A stretch of 47,089 bases of DNA from an uncultured Alteromonas sp. (GTDB taxonomy: Bacteria; Pseudomonadota; Gammaproteobacteria; Enterobacterales; Alteromonadaceae), in contig NZ_CAJXQY010000021.1 in the NCBI RefSeq assembly GCF_913058315.1, forward strand, positions 1-47,089. Direction: 5' to 3'. Below the pieces are notes generated by a model. The model was not told the origin of the DNA and did not search any database. It worked only from the letters and a program-made list of their open reading frames with translations. Of this stretch, positions 10,395 to 19,354 are shown one piece after another; the stretch's first letter is position 1; the number at the start of each line of letters is the position of its first letter. Made by a program: the position numbers and the translations under genes.

Positions 10395-11366
10395 ATGTAC
10401 ATCACGCTACTTCTGGCTAGCTTATTTATGCTGTTCAGCACCCTGGCACCTCATCTGCCCGGTAAACACTGGCTTATCAGAGTGTGGGAATTTCCCCGTT
10501 TACAGTTGTTTGTACTCATTTTGTTGTGCATGACAGGCTGGTTTTTTATGACGATGACACATCCGTTCGCAGCGGTTGTTATGATTATGGCCCTGGCGCT
10601 TGCGGGTATCTACCAGGCAATCTGGATCCTGCCCTATACCGCACTGTGGCCCAAGCAGGTGAACCAGGTGAGTAAGGTTGATGACAACTGTACGCTCAGT
10701 ATTCTAACCAGTAATGTGTATATGTATAACGATAACTACGAGGGGCTGAAAACTCTGGTAAGGCAATATCAGCCTGATATGCTTATCCTGCTGGAAAGTA
10801 ATCAGGCCTGGCAGGATGCTATGTCATCGATTCACTCCGATTATCCGCACCGCTTAGCCTGCCCGCTGGAAAACCTGTACGGCATGCACTTATACAGCAA
10901 GCTGCCTTTTAAAGGCGAACAGATCCGCTATATCGTGGAAGATGATGTGCCTTCCATGGAAGTACAAATCGATATTAGTGGCACGCAGGTAACTGTTTAT
11001 TTTCTGCATCCCAAACCGCCGAGTCCAACCGAAAATGAATCTGCCGCGCCAAGGGACACTGAGTTAGCCATAATCGGTAAAGAGATGGCAGAACATAAGG
11101 ATCCGGTGATTGTATCGGGCGATTTAAATGACGTAGCCTGGTCCCCCAGTACAAGACGATTCCGCAAGCTTAGTAAAGCTCAGGATCCGCGTGTAGGACG
11201 TGGTTTTTACAATACTTTTCACGCCAAATACCCGATGGTGCGCTGGCCGCTGGATCATATTTTTCACTCGCGGGATTTTGATATGGTGAAGGTGGAAAGA
11301 CTACCGGGCTACGGCTCTGACCACTTTCCGCTGTTCGCCCAGCTACAACTGACTAAAAAGCGGTAG
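10395..11366 (+). CDS. Membrane-anchored endonuclease/exonuclease/phosphatase (EEP) family protein
   Basis: A 323-residue protein with two or three N-terminal membrane helices (about residues 1-18, 37-53 and 57-80) and an EEP-family hydrolase domain. Expected active-site motifs are in order: TSNVYMYN, the metal-ligand Glu in LILLESN, the HPKPPSP loop, SGDLNDVAWSP, PLDHIF and the final GSDHFP. The family hydrolyses phosphodiester or phosphomonoester bonds in nucleic acids, lipids or small molecules. The membrane anchor places the catalytic domain most likely on the periplasmic face. It converges with the PAS-GGDEF-EAL gene, with only 7 bases between the two stops. The substrate is not known. 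Confidence 0.85.
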   Translation: MYITLLLASLFMLFSTLAPHLPGKHWLIRVWEFPRLQLFVLILLCMTGWFFMTMTHPFAAVVMIMALALAGIYQAIWILPYTALWPKQVNQVSKVDDNCTLSILTSNVYMYNDNYEGLKTLVRQYQPDMLILLESNQAWQDAMSSIHSDYPHRLACPLENLYGMHLYSKLPFKGEQIRYIVEDDVPSMEVQIDISGTQVTVYFLHPKPPSPTENESAAPRDTELAIIGKEMAEHKDPVIVSGDLNDVAWSPSTRRFRKLSKAQDPRVGRGFYNTFHAKYPMVRWPLDHIFHSRDFDMVKVERLPGYGSDHFPLFAQLQLTKKR

Positions 11367-11373
11367 TAAATGG

Positions 11374-13149
11374 TTATTCGGTGGGCATTAACAGGTTTTC
11401 AAGCTCCCGCGCAGCCATTGGCTTAGCATACAAAAAGCCCTGGGCATATTCAACGTTAAGTGCCTGGCAATACAAAGACTGCTCTTCGGTTTCGACCCCC
11501 TCAGCAACAATAAACAAGTCCAGCTTATGACCCACATTAACAATGGCCTCCATGAGGGCGCCATCGTAAGCACTTTCCGGCGCATCCTTAAGGAACGTGC
11601 GGTCGATTTTAAGATGACTTACCGGGAAATGTTTTAAATAACTCAGCGATGAATAGCCCACGCCAAAGTCGTCAACCGAGATTTCAACCCCCTTTTCGCG
11701 TTGCTTTTTGAGCTCTTCCAGGACCTCACTCCCCGCTTTAATTAGGATATTTTCGGTCAGTTCGATACCAATATCCTGTGGCTTGAGCCCATAGCGAGCA
11801 CGGCATTCGTCGAGACTGGCAAAGTAGCCTGACTCAACCAGCTCGCGGCCCGACACATTAATATCGACGCGGATATTAATGCCTTGTTCACGCCAGGTCT
11901 TCACCTGTTGGCAAGCCTGTTCCATTACCCAACGACCAATATGCAAAATAAGATCGGTGCGCTCAGCAATCGGAATAAACACGCCAGGAGAAACACTGGC
12001 CACTTCCTGAGTAGGCCGCCAGCGCAATAAGGCTTCACAAGCTGCGATGCTGCCGGAGCTTAAGTCAAATTGCGGCTGATACACCAACTCAAATTCATGG
12101 TTGTTCAGTGACTCATGTAATTGCGCAGCCAGCTTGCGCTGCTCCTGCAGTTGCAAGGCCAGCGATTGAGTGAAAAACTCATAACGATTACGCCCTTTGG
12201 CTTTAGCATCGTACATGGCTAAATCTGCATTTTTGAGCAGATCGCCAGCCTTTTCGCCATCTTTAGGATACAGACTAATGCCCACGCTCAGGGTAATCCG
12301 AACACTTTCATCGCTCAGCTCAAACGCATGCTGAAAGCAATCGGTTAATTTGCCAGCAAGTTCGCTGGCTCCGGCGCTATCCAGGGCTTCGCTCACCAAC
12401 ACAAATTCATCGCCGCCAAACCGGGTAATTAACCCTCTACCGTCGAGACACTCCTGCAAGCGCTGTGACACTGCTCGCAGCAGCTCATCACCCCATGCAT
12501 GACCCAGGGTATCATTAACCTCTTTAAACATGTCTAAGTCGAGAAAGAACAGCCCGAACTGCTCACCGGTTTGTTGGGCCTGTTCAATGCGGCTCTGCAG
12601 GCTACCTTCCAGATGACGGCGATTAGGCAAGCCGGTAAGTAAGTCGGTAGACGCCATTTGCTCAAGCTTTTCCCGCGCCGCATGCTGTTCACTCAAATCA
12701 ATATCGATACAAAACATTTCCGGTGAATCGGTACTGGCTTTGAGCATGACATGCGAAGAGAATACCTGCACGATACTGCCGTCCTTGCGTTGCAACGGCA
12801 ACTGGCCGGACGGGATAGGTACGCCTTTATCCAGCCACTGTTGGTGTAGTGCCAGCACTTCATTCTGCATGGGCGGAGGGATAATCAGCTCCTCAAGTTT
12901 TTTTCCAAGTGCTTCTTCGCGGGAATATCCGTAAATCTCCTCGCTCGATTCATTCCAGTAAATAACTTTTCTGTGCTTGTCGTAGCCTTGAATAGACACC
13001 TTGGCAAGTGAACAAATAAGATCCAAAAATCTAAGCTCTGCCGCATCATAGGAATCACCGAAGTCTGTCTGTTGCCGTTTATCTGAACACATTGTCGTCC
13101 TATACAAGCATTTAGCAGCGTTTTGTAAATTTCTTTCATAATCGTACAT
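11374..13149 (-). CDS. PAS-GGDEF-EAL cyclic-di-GMP signalling protein
   Basis: A 591-residue soluble protein. A PAS sensor domain (about 40-155, with SVQ-like strand KHRKVIYWNESSEEIYGYSREE) is followed by a GGDEF diguanylate cyclase domain (about 165-330, signature RFGGDEF with GGDEF at 245-249) and an EAL phosphodiesterase domain (about 335-585). The EAL signature is EALLRW at 372-377; ENILI, DDFGVGYSSLSYLKHFP, KIDRTFL and AEGVETEEQ are all present. Both catalytic signatures look intact, so it may make or break c-di-GMP depending on the PAS signal. No RxxD inhibitory site is seen at the usual place before GGDEF. It lies 54 bases downstream of another GGDEF gene on the same strand. Confidence 0.93.
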   Translation of the reverse strand: MYDYERNLQNAAKCLYRTTMCSDKRQQTDFGDSYDAAELRFLDLICSLAKVSIQGYDKHRKVIYWNESSEEIYGYSREEALGKKLEELIIPPPMQNEVLALHQQWLDKGVPIPSGQLPLQRKDGSIVQVFSSHVMLKASTDSPEMFCIDIDLSEQHAAREKLEQMASTDLLTGLPNRRHLEGSLQSRIEQAQQTGEQFGLFFLDLDMFKEVNDTLGHAWGDELLRAVSQRLQECLDGRGLITRFGGDEFVLVSEALDSAGASELAGKLTDCFQHAFELSDESVRITLSVGISLYPKDGEKAGDLLKNADLAMYDAKAKGRNRYEFFTQSLALQLQEQRKLAAQLHESLNNHEFELVYQPQFDLSSGSIAACEALLRWRPTQEVASVSPGVFIPIAERTDLILHIGRWVMEQACQQVKTWREQGINIRVDINVSGRELVESGYFASLDECRARYGLKPQDIGIELTENILIKAGSEVLEELKKQREKGVEISVDDFGVGYSSLSYLKHFPVSHLKIDRTFLKDAPESAYDGALMEAIVNVGHKLDLFIVAEGVETEEQSLYCQALNVEYAQGFLYAKPMAARELENLLMPTE

Positions 13150-13203
13150 TTAAGAAAGTTTAGCTCAATTCCAAATAATTACCGTGTTATTCATGATCGC
13201 CAG

Positions 13204-15315
13204 CTAACCACCGGCACGTCGAATAACTACCTGCTCGTTATCCAGTAAACTTTCTATTGGTGGTAACGATGCCTCATCTTCAAATAGCGCCGGATCCTGA
13301 GCAGACTCCACGCCAACCCAACTATTTTTGCCAGCCGCTTTGGCAGCATAAAGACAACTATCGGCAATCGCCATCAGTGCTTTAAAACTGATATTCATCT
13401 CTGGCGCTTGCAGTACCGGAGGGAAACACACATAGCCGATGGAACAAGTTTGCTGGAGTGTCAGTGTATCGCTCACTATAAAATGGTGGGTGTTTATGAT
13501 CTCAAGCATCCTCTGCGCCAACAGTGCCGCTTCTTCCCTGTTAATGAAGCGGGCAACAGCAACGAATTCTTCACCGCCCCAACGTACCATATAGTCAGAC
13601 TGACGAAATACCTTTTTCATAAGCCGGGCAAGTTCAACCAGAATGCTATCGCCGACATTGTGACCGTAAGAATCATTCACCTTTTTAAAATCATCCAGGT
13701 CGATAATAAACATAACTACATCGGCGTGGACAGGTTTGACTGATTTGCCGACATGCCAGTCGTAATAAATCCTTAGCACATGCTCGAAGTCTGGCTCAAT
13801 ATGATTTTTCAAGAACCGGCGGTTATGCAACCCGGTAAGATTATCAGTAAGGCTGATCGCCTCTACTTCCTGATAGGCTGCCGACAACTGCTGGTTTTTC
13901 TCTTCCAGCTCCAGAGTGCGTTGGGCCACTTTTTGTTCCAGCTGACCGTTAATCCGGCGCTGAATTAACCGACCATAAAGTAACAACAGGAGCAGGCATA
14001 CACAGACAATGGTAAAAGTTGCCGTCATCCATAAAATACGCGATGTCTGCTCAAGGGCCTGCTCTTTTTCGAGCAATTCGATTTGGTGAGCACGGCGCAC
14101 AAACTCGGCCTGAGCCTGTACTTTAGTAATGCCCTCAAGCCGTGCCTCGTTCAGTCGCTGGTCATCCAGCCTTTTTTGCCTTTGCAGTGCTTCAAAGGCT
14201 TGTTCCAATGAGTTATTCGCTAAGTGAACCTTAACCCGTAACGCCTCAAAATCAGATTCCTCAGCGCGTTCGTTATTTTGCCTGGCTTGTTCAAGGCCGG
14301 CCTCTATAAATGATAGCGCTGAGGCATAATCTGCTTGCCGGTAGGCCAGCTCAGCAGCAATTTCATAGGAGTCGACCAGCAGACTGCGATAGCCATTTTT
14401 GATGGCGCGTTCTATTACTCCGTCGATAAGCGTTTTAGACTTTGCAAGGTTGCCACTGTCCATTTCAAGCTGAGCCAGTGACGATAAGGCCCAATCGATA
14501 TCCCGTGGCGCCTGAATTTTTCGGAACAGTTCCAGTGCTTTCAGGATATGAGTACGGGCTCTTTCTTGTTGGCCCAGAGCATTAAGCAGATAGCCAATCT
14601 TGTTGTTGCTGTACGCGATATTTTTGGGGTCACCCGAAGCAACATCCAGTTCAAGCGCATTCTCAAAGTAGGTTAATGCAGTGTCCAGATCTCCCATCAC
14701 CCGGCGCAGATCACCAATATTATATAATGCGCTGGCCACTCCGGATTTATCATCAAGCACGGTGTTCATTTCTAAAGCTTGTTGGTGAGCTTCCAGAGCT
14801 TCTTCATAGTATCCCATCTTTTCCAGCACGACCCCGATGCTGTTGTATGCTGAGCTGATCGCGTCTTTATCGCCAATTTTCTGAAAAACCTGCATCGACA
14901 AATAAACATATTGAAGCGCCTGAGAGTAACCCGACTGATAGCGATAAGTTAGCCCCATCTGACGATATGCTTTACCCAGCCGAGGCTGATCGTCAACACG
15001 TTTAAATCGCTCTATCGCTTCGATAAGTTTACTTTGCGCCAGGTCATAACGATTTCGTTCCATGGCGTTACGTGCTTGCTGATATAGCGCCTGTCCTTCA
15101 AGACCGGCATCATTCCGCGCCCGGGCTTGATTAATAAACTGCTCAGCAAGCTCATCGGCACGTCGCATCTTGCCCTCGATGCGCGCATCAACAATCTGTG
15201 AAGTCACATCTTCGACTGACTCGCTTAGTTGGGGTGGGGATTGAGCGTTTGCCGGACTGACAATGGTTACCCAAAGCACGCATCCAAGCCACCGCAGGGT
15301 ATTACGAAAGGACAT
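13204..15315 (-). CDS. TPR-repeat diguanylate cyclase, periplasmic sensor with GGDEF output
   Basis: A 703-residue protein with a signal peptide (about residues 1-24, ending SPANA) and a long periplasmic series of tetratricopeptide repeats (about 65-400, for example GKAYRQMGLTYRYQSGYSQA and ASALYNIGDLRRVMGDLDTA). A membrane helix (about 428-447), a coiled-coil linker (455-485) and a GGDEF domain (about 487-670) follow. The signature is RWGGEEF with GGEEF at 580-584, an active-type diguanylate cyclase motif. The TPR part probably binds a peptide or protein outside and controls c-di-GMP synthesis inside. It may be transcribed with the downstream PAS-GGDEF-EAL gene (54-base gap, same strand), which would pair a cyclase with a bifunctional enzyme. 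Confidence 0.93.
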   Translation of the reverse strand: MSFRNTLRWLGCVLWVTIVSPANAQSPPQLSESVEDVTSQIVDARIEGKMRRADELAEQFINQARARNDAGLEGQALYQQARNAMERNRYDLAQSKLIEAIERFKRVDDQPRLGKAYRQMGLTYRYQSGYSQALQYVYLSMQVFQKIGDKDAISSAYNSIGVVLEKMGYYEEALEAHQQALEMNTVLDDKSGVASALYNIGDLRRVMGDLDTALTYFENALELDVASGDPKNIAYSNNKIGYLLNALGQQERARTHILKALELFRKIQAPRDIDWALSSLAQLEMDSGNLAKSKTLIDGVIERAIKNGYRSLLVDSYEIAAELAYRQADYASALSFIEAGLEQARQNNERAEESDFEALRVKVHLANNSLEQAFEALQRQKRLDDQRLNEARLEGITKVQAQAEFVRRAHQIELLEKEQALEQTSRILWMTATFTIVCVCLLLLLLYGRLIQRRINGQLEQKVAQRTLELEEKNQQLSAAYQEVEAISLTDNLTGLHNRRFLKNHIEPDFEHVLRIYYDWHVGKSVKPVHADVVMFIIDLDDFKKVNDSYGHNVGDSILVELARLMKKVFRQSDYMVRWGGEEFVAVARFINREEAALLAQRMLEIINTHHFIVSDTLTLQQTCSIGYVCFPPVLQAPEMNISFKALMAIADSCLYAAKAAGKNSWVGVESAQDPALFEDEASLPPIESLLDNEQVVIRRAGG

Positions 15316-15478
15316 GAAAACCTTTACGAAACGGTAAGTAACATCACATCATTTTATACACGCTGTTTATCCTACAAACAACTATTCAGGCGTATTGCTT
15401 CACATCTACAGGTATAAAAAACTCTGTGGCGACAAAGTGTTAAGTCAGTTTTTTCTGTGGGTATGCACAGTAAGAGAG

Positions 15479-15522
15479 GAAAAACCGGGTGGGCATGGTC
15501 GAAGCCATGCAGCCACCCAGGT
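15479..15522 (-). terminator. Rho-independent terminator of the sugar dehydrogenase gene
   Basis: A strong two-part stem (GGGTGG/CCACCC outside, GCATGG/CCATGC inside, loop TCGAAG) lies just past the stop codon at 15529. On the minus strand it is followed by GGTTTTTCC. Confidence 0.75.
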
Positions 15523-15528
15523 TACGAA

Positions 15529-16704
15529 TTAATGATTATGCTGAAGTTTGATTAAGCGGCCATCTCTTTTGTCTTCCAGCACATAAATATTGCCTTTATC
15601 GTCTTGTTCGACTTCGCGCACCCGTTTACCCCACTCATAACGCTCTGCTTCTTCAACCTGCCATGCGCCTTTGTCATTCTGATTAAATGTAACACGCACT
15701 AAGGCCTTGGAAGACAATCCACCGATAAAGCCATTACCGGTCCAGTTGCTGAACAACTTGCCTTTATAGATAATAAATCCAGCCGGACTGATAGCGGGAA
15801 CCCAGGCCTTCTCCGGCGCTTTGAAAATTGGGAAATCTTCATGATTGGGAATTTTAACGCCCGAATAGTGATCGCCCTGTGAAACCATGGGATAACCATA
15901 GTTACGCCCTCGTTCAATGATGTTCAACTCATCACCATGGCGAGGGCCCATTTCGTGTGCCCACAGGTTGCCCTCGGCATCAAAATCGATGCCCAGCGGG
16001 TTGCGGTGACCAAGGGTCCAGATTTGCCCGCTGACTTCGCCATTACCAACAAACGGATTACCTTCCGGCATGCTGCCGTCGTCGTTTAGACGCAGGATTT
16101 TACCCAGATTCATTGTCATGTTTTGCGCTGGCGTAAACTTTTGTCTTTCGCCAGAGGAAATAAACAAATAACCGTCGGGCGAGAACACCATGCGATGGGA
16201 ATAGTGCCCGTTACCGGTCACCTTAGGTGACTGGCGCCAGATAATTTCGCGGTCTGACAAGCTTGCGCTGTTATTGGTTATTTTTAGCATAGCGCGCTCA
16301 ATCACAGCGCCGCTGAATGCATCGTTTTCCGGGTCGCGTTCTATGTACGACACATAAATGGTATTGTTAGTGGCGAACTCCGGATGAATAATCACATCGC
16401 CAAGGCCGCCCTGCCCGCGGGCAGTAACGCTGGGTACGTTTTCAACTGAAAACCGTTTTTGCTGATTTTTATCGAGCAGCCAGATGACACCTTCTTTTTC
16501 GGTCACCAGGCTGTGGCCATCGGGCAGAAACGTCATTGCCCAGGGGTGATCAAAGGATGCCATTACCTGACCGGTAAGTGTGGTGCCTTCGCTGCCTTCC
16601 ATCTTAACTTGTGCTGACGAAGCGCTCTGAGCCAGCGCCACAAATGACGAAGTGAGCAGCGTAATAATAAACAGCAGTTGTTTCCGCGCGGGTATTTTTT
16701 GCAA
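15529..16704 (-). CDS. PQQ-dependent sugar dehydrogenase (soluble glucose/sorbosone dehydrogenase family)
   Basis: A 391-residue protein with a Sec signal peptide (about 1-25, LLFIITLLTSSFVALAQS). Its six-bladed propeller belongs to the glucose/sorbosone dehydrogenase family, to which E. coli YliI belongs. Visible family segments are FDHPWAMTFLPDG, GQGGLGDVIIHPEF, the active-site HYSHRMVFSPDG with LFISSGER, LGHRNPLGIDFD and HEMGPRHGDELN. Members oxidise aldose sugars in the periplasm with PQQ and calcium. No PQQ biosynthesis genes are in the window, so the cofactor would have to be made elsewhere or taken up. It is monocistronic with its own terminator. Confidence 0.9.
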   Translation of the reverse strand: MQKIPARKQLLFIITLLTSSFVALAQSASSAQVKMEGSEGTTLTGQVMASFDHPWAMTFLPDGHSLVTEKEGVIWLLDKNQQKRFSVENVPSVTARGQGGLGDVIIHPEFATNNTIYVSYIERDPENDAFSGAVIERAMLKITNNSASLSDREIIWRQSPKVTGNGHYSHRMVFSPDGYLFISSGERQKFTPAQNMTMNLGKILRLNDDGSMPEGNPFVGNGEVSGQIWTLGHRNPLGIDFDAEGNLWAHEMGPRHGDELNIIERGRNYGYPMVSQGDHYSGVKIPNHEDFPIFKAPEKAWVPAISPAGFIIYKGKLFSNWTGNGFIGGLSSKALVRVTFNQNDKGAWQVEEAERYEWGKRVREVEQDDKGNIYVLEDKRDGRLIKLQHNH

Positions 16705-16864
16705 AATGAGGCTCCCTACCTAATTCGTTGTTAGCGCAATACTTGTCACACTTATGCGACACGCTATTCATAATCATCAGGTTACCTACGTGATTTATCA
16801 GGGATAAGCTCAACTTGTTGCCAATTCAGCGAGTTAATCACCACCAGCGCCACGCTAAATTCTG

Positions 16865-17758
16865 TTATATATTCTCATCTTCGCGCCACCGGGCAAAATA
16901 CTGCACCAGAAAATCAATGGCCATGCGGGTACGCAGAGGCATAAAGCGCCTGTTCTGATAAACAATCCAGCTACTGGAGCCGCTCCCCCAATAGGGTTGT
17001 AGAATCGGCATCAAGCGGCCACATTTAACTGCCTCGGTAAACGTACTTTTGGGCATATACGCTATGCCCAGACCCTGCTCACAAGCTTGCAGTACGGCAT
17101 TGGCGTTATTGCTGCGCCAGCGCCCTTTTACTTTTACACTTTCCTGCGCGCCATTATGGAAGAACTTCCAGGTATCATTATTGGTAACGATACAACTATG
17201 GTTTTTTAAATCGCCCGGCTGTTTCGGCTCGCCATAGTGTTGCAGATAATCATTAGCGGCCACCGCCATCATCGGCCGGTTAACCAGTTTGCGAGCGATC
17301 AGGCTCGAATCGGCAAGCTCCCCATAACGAATGGCGAAATCAATGCCGTCTTCAACAAAGTTAACCATACGACTGTTAAAATCCATATCAATGCTTAACT
17401 CGGGGTGGGCCTGGGCAAAACGCATCAGCGCCGGGGCCACATAGTGTTCGGCAAATCCACCTGCTGCACTCACTCGCAAGGTACCGGTCAGGTGAATTTG
17501 CTGCAGATTAACCAGCTCATTAGCTTGCTGTAAGCCGATGAGTAGTTCTTTAACCTGCTGGTAATACACCGCGCCAGTGTCAGTCAGACTCACCAACCGG
17601 GTAGTGCGTGAGAGTAAAACACAACCCAGGCGCTCCTCCAGTCTGGCCAGCTGACGACTCACATGGCTGGTGCTACAGCCAAGCTGTTTTGCCGCAGCTG
17701 AAAAACCTCTGCTTTCGGCTACCGCAATAAATTCGACGATCCCTTCAAAACTATCCAA
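16865..17758 (-). CDS. LysR-family transcriptional regulator
   Basis: A 297-residue LysR-type regulator. The N-terminal winged helix-turn-helix is typical (ESRGFSAAAKQLGCSTSHVSRQLARLEERLGCVLLSRTTR, about residues 14-52). It is followed by a linker and a substrate-binding domain with the usual GIAYMP segment. It is divergently transcribed from the DJ-1/PfpI gene across 120 bases. That arrangement usually means the regulator controls its neighbour and itself. The effector is unknown. Confidence 0.93.
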   Translation of the reverse strand: MDSFEGIVEFIAVAESRGFSAAAKQLGCSTSHVSRQLARLEERLGCVLLSRTTRLVSLTDTGAVYYQQVKELLIGLQQANELVNLQQIHLTGTLRVSAAGGFAEHYVAPALMRFAQAHPELSIDMDFNSRMVNFVEDGIDFAIRYGELADSSLIARKLVNRPMMAVAANDYLQHYGEPKQPGDLKNHSCIVTNNDTWKFFHNGAQESVKVKGRWRSNNANAVLQACEQGLGIAYMPKSTFTEAVKCGRLMPILQPYWGSGSSSWIVYQNRRFMPLRTRMAIDFLVQYFARWREDENI

Positions 17759-17878
17759 AGCCCTGCCCCATTATTGCTGTATAACAACAGTATTTACAAA
17801 AATAAGCATATTATCATTCAATGAGGGACGTTTTATAGTAATTGCGAATGAACAAGGCAACAGACTAAAAGGAGCATC

Positions 17879-18553
17879 ATGAAAAAGATACTTGTACCGG
17901 TAACCAATCACGCCACGCTAGGTACCACTGATCAGGCCAACGGCACCTTTTCACCCGAGATCACCCACGCACTTCACGTGTTTACCCAGCATGGATTTGA
18001 TTATGACATTGCCTCAATAGCCGGCGGTAAAGTGCCAGTCTACGGTACTGACATTGAAGACGACGAGGTTAACCAACAAGTACTATCCAGCGAAGATTTT
18101 CAAAACCGTACGAATAACAGCCTGCCGGTTTCAGAGGTAAATATTGACGATTACGATGCCATATTTTACCCCGGTGGTTTTGGCCTATTAAGCGATTTAG
18201 CCAGTAATAAAGAGTTTGCCAAACTGGCCGCAACTCACTACGAAAACAGCGGGTTAATTGGCGCGGTTTGCCATGGCCCCGCGGCCTTATTGCCCATTAC
18301 TTTAAGCTCAGGCGAAGCGCTTCTGGCAAATAAATCAGTCACAAGCTTTACTCGTGAAGAAGAAGTTGACTACGGCACAATCAACGATATTCCGTTTCTG
18401 CTCGAAGAAGCGCTGGCCCGCAAAGCGGCGCGATTCAGCAAAGTACAGCCATGGCAGGACTTCGTGGTAGAAGACGACCGAGTGATCACCGGCCAGAACC
18501 CGGCAAGTGCTCACAGTGTGGCTACTGCTATGGTGAAGCAACTCATCAGGTGA
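17879..18553 (+). CDS. DJ-1/PfpI family (type 1 glutamine amidotransferase-like) protein
   Basis: A 224-residue protein of the DJ-1/PfpI superfamily. The nucleophile elbow is GAVCHGPAALL with Cys131-His132, and Glu27 (NGTFSPEITHA) is in position to interact with the cysteine. The PGGFGLLSDLA loop is also conserved. Many relatives are glyoxalase III or carbonyl-stress proteins (Hsp31 type), but this family is diverse and the reaction cannot be fixed. An AAAGGAGC ribosome binding site precedes the ATG. It is divergent from the LysR gene, which probably controls it in response to a stress signal. Confidence 0.88.
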   Translation: MKKILVPVTNHATLGTTDQANGTFSPEITHALHVFTQHGFDYDIASIAGGKVPVYGTDIEDDEVNQQVLSSEDFQNRTNNSLPVSEVNIDDYDAIFYPGGFGLLSDLASNKEFAKLAATHYENSGLIGAVCHGPAALLPITLSSGEALLANKSVTSFTREEEVDYGTINDIPFLLEEALARKAARFSKVQPWQDFVVEDDRVITGQNPASAHSVATAMVKQLIR

Positions 18554-18683
18554 ACCATCCAAAGTAGCACGCTTAAATGAGTGCGCGGTTTTGCAGTGGG
18601 TGCTCCCGGGCAACCCGGGATCGCTTTCAACCCGAACTAAAAAACCTTTAATATTATAACCTTACAAGACACAATGAATTAAG

Positions 18684-18728
18684 AAGGGGGACTGGACTAT
18701 CACCAGTTTCCCTTATTTTCATTTTTTT
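18684..18728 (+). terminator. Strong Rho-independent terminator
   Basis: AAGGGGGACTGG pairs with CCAGTTTCCCTT (12 bp with two G-T pairs, 7-base loop) and is followed by ATTTTCATTTTTTT. It ends the PfpI transcript about 130 bases after its stop, or a small RNA in between. Confidence 0.75.
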
Positions 18729-18908
18729 ACTGCCATTTGAATAAGCTTGATATCGCTTTCGATAGATGTAAGATTTTCTTTTCGATTTTTCAAAGTATGA
18801 ACATGATTAATCAAACAGACCTCCATTAGATTTTGGAATGCTCAACCGCCAAGTCTATATTGGTAGCCCGCTTTCCGGATTATTTGGTGAGTCCGTGATT
18901 ACGGCTAG

Positions 18909-18942
18909 CTACTGCAATCATATACAACAGTGATTGTAGTAG
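18909..18942. repeat. 12-bp hairpin in the long intergenic region
   Basis: CTACTGCAATCA and TGATTGTAGTAG form a 12-bp stem with one G-T pair and a 10-base loop. No T-run follows. It could be an operator dyad or part of a structured RNA. Confidence 0.55.
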
Positions 18943-19354
18943 ATTTACCCGCGACAGTTAGGTGAATAGGTTAAAGCCGAAGAAAAATAGACTTGATATT
19001 GACCCTTATAAACTTTAAAGCTGTTTGAGCTCTATTGCTGTATACAAGCCAGCAATAAATCTGAGGCTACTAGCAAATTTAAAGCCGCTCGCGACTCAAA
19101 ACTGTACTCTGGCGGTACTCGGTATTAAAGGTTGCGCAGACTGTAGTCGCGATCACTCCGAGTGAAATCGATATATTCATTTATCGCTTGCAGCATGCTT
19201 GTTTTTTATACAATAATAAATCTCAATAACGAAAACAGACTGATTAAAATAAAATTGTCCCGGCAGTAAAGGTAGTTTTCACGCGCATTGTAGAATGAGC
19301 AGTCGTACGTCGATGTGAAATTGAGAGGGAATGATGTGATGAATGGAACTCAGC

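Larger units (their letters stand above)
18554..19342. other. 789-base non-coding region before the five-gene envelope operon
   Basis: No credible coding frame is seen on either strand. The left part holds CCCGGG-CAA-CCCGGG (about 18606-18620) and the PfpI-side terminator. Further right are a 12-bp hairpin (18909-18942) and a distant repeat pair CGCGACT (19090-19096) and AGTCGCG (19146-19152). The sequence is A+T-rich by eye. A weak promoter-like pair (TTGCAG at 19188, TACAAT at 19209, spacer 15) lies about 140 bases before the operon. It may contain an untranslated leader or small RNA, or be an island boundary. Confidence 0.6.
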
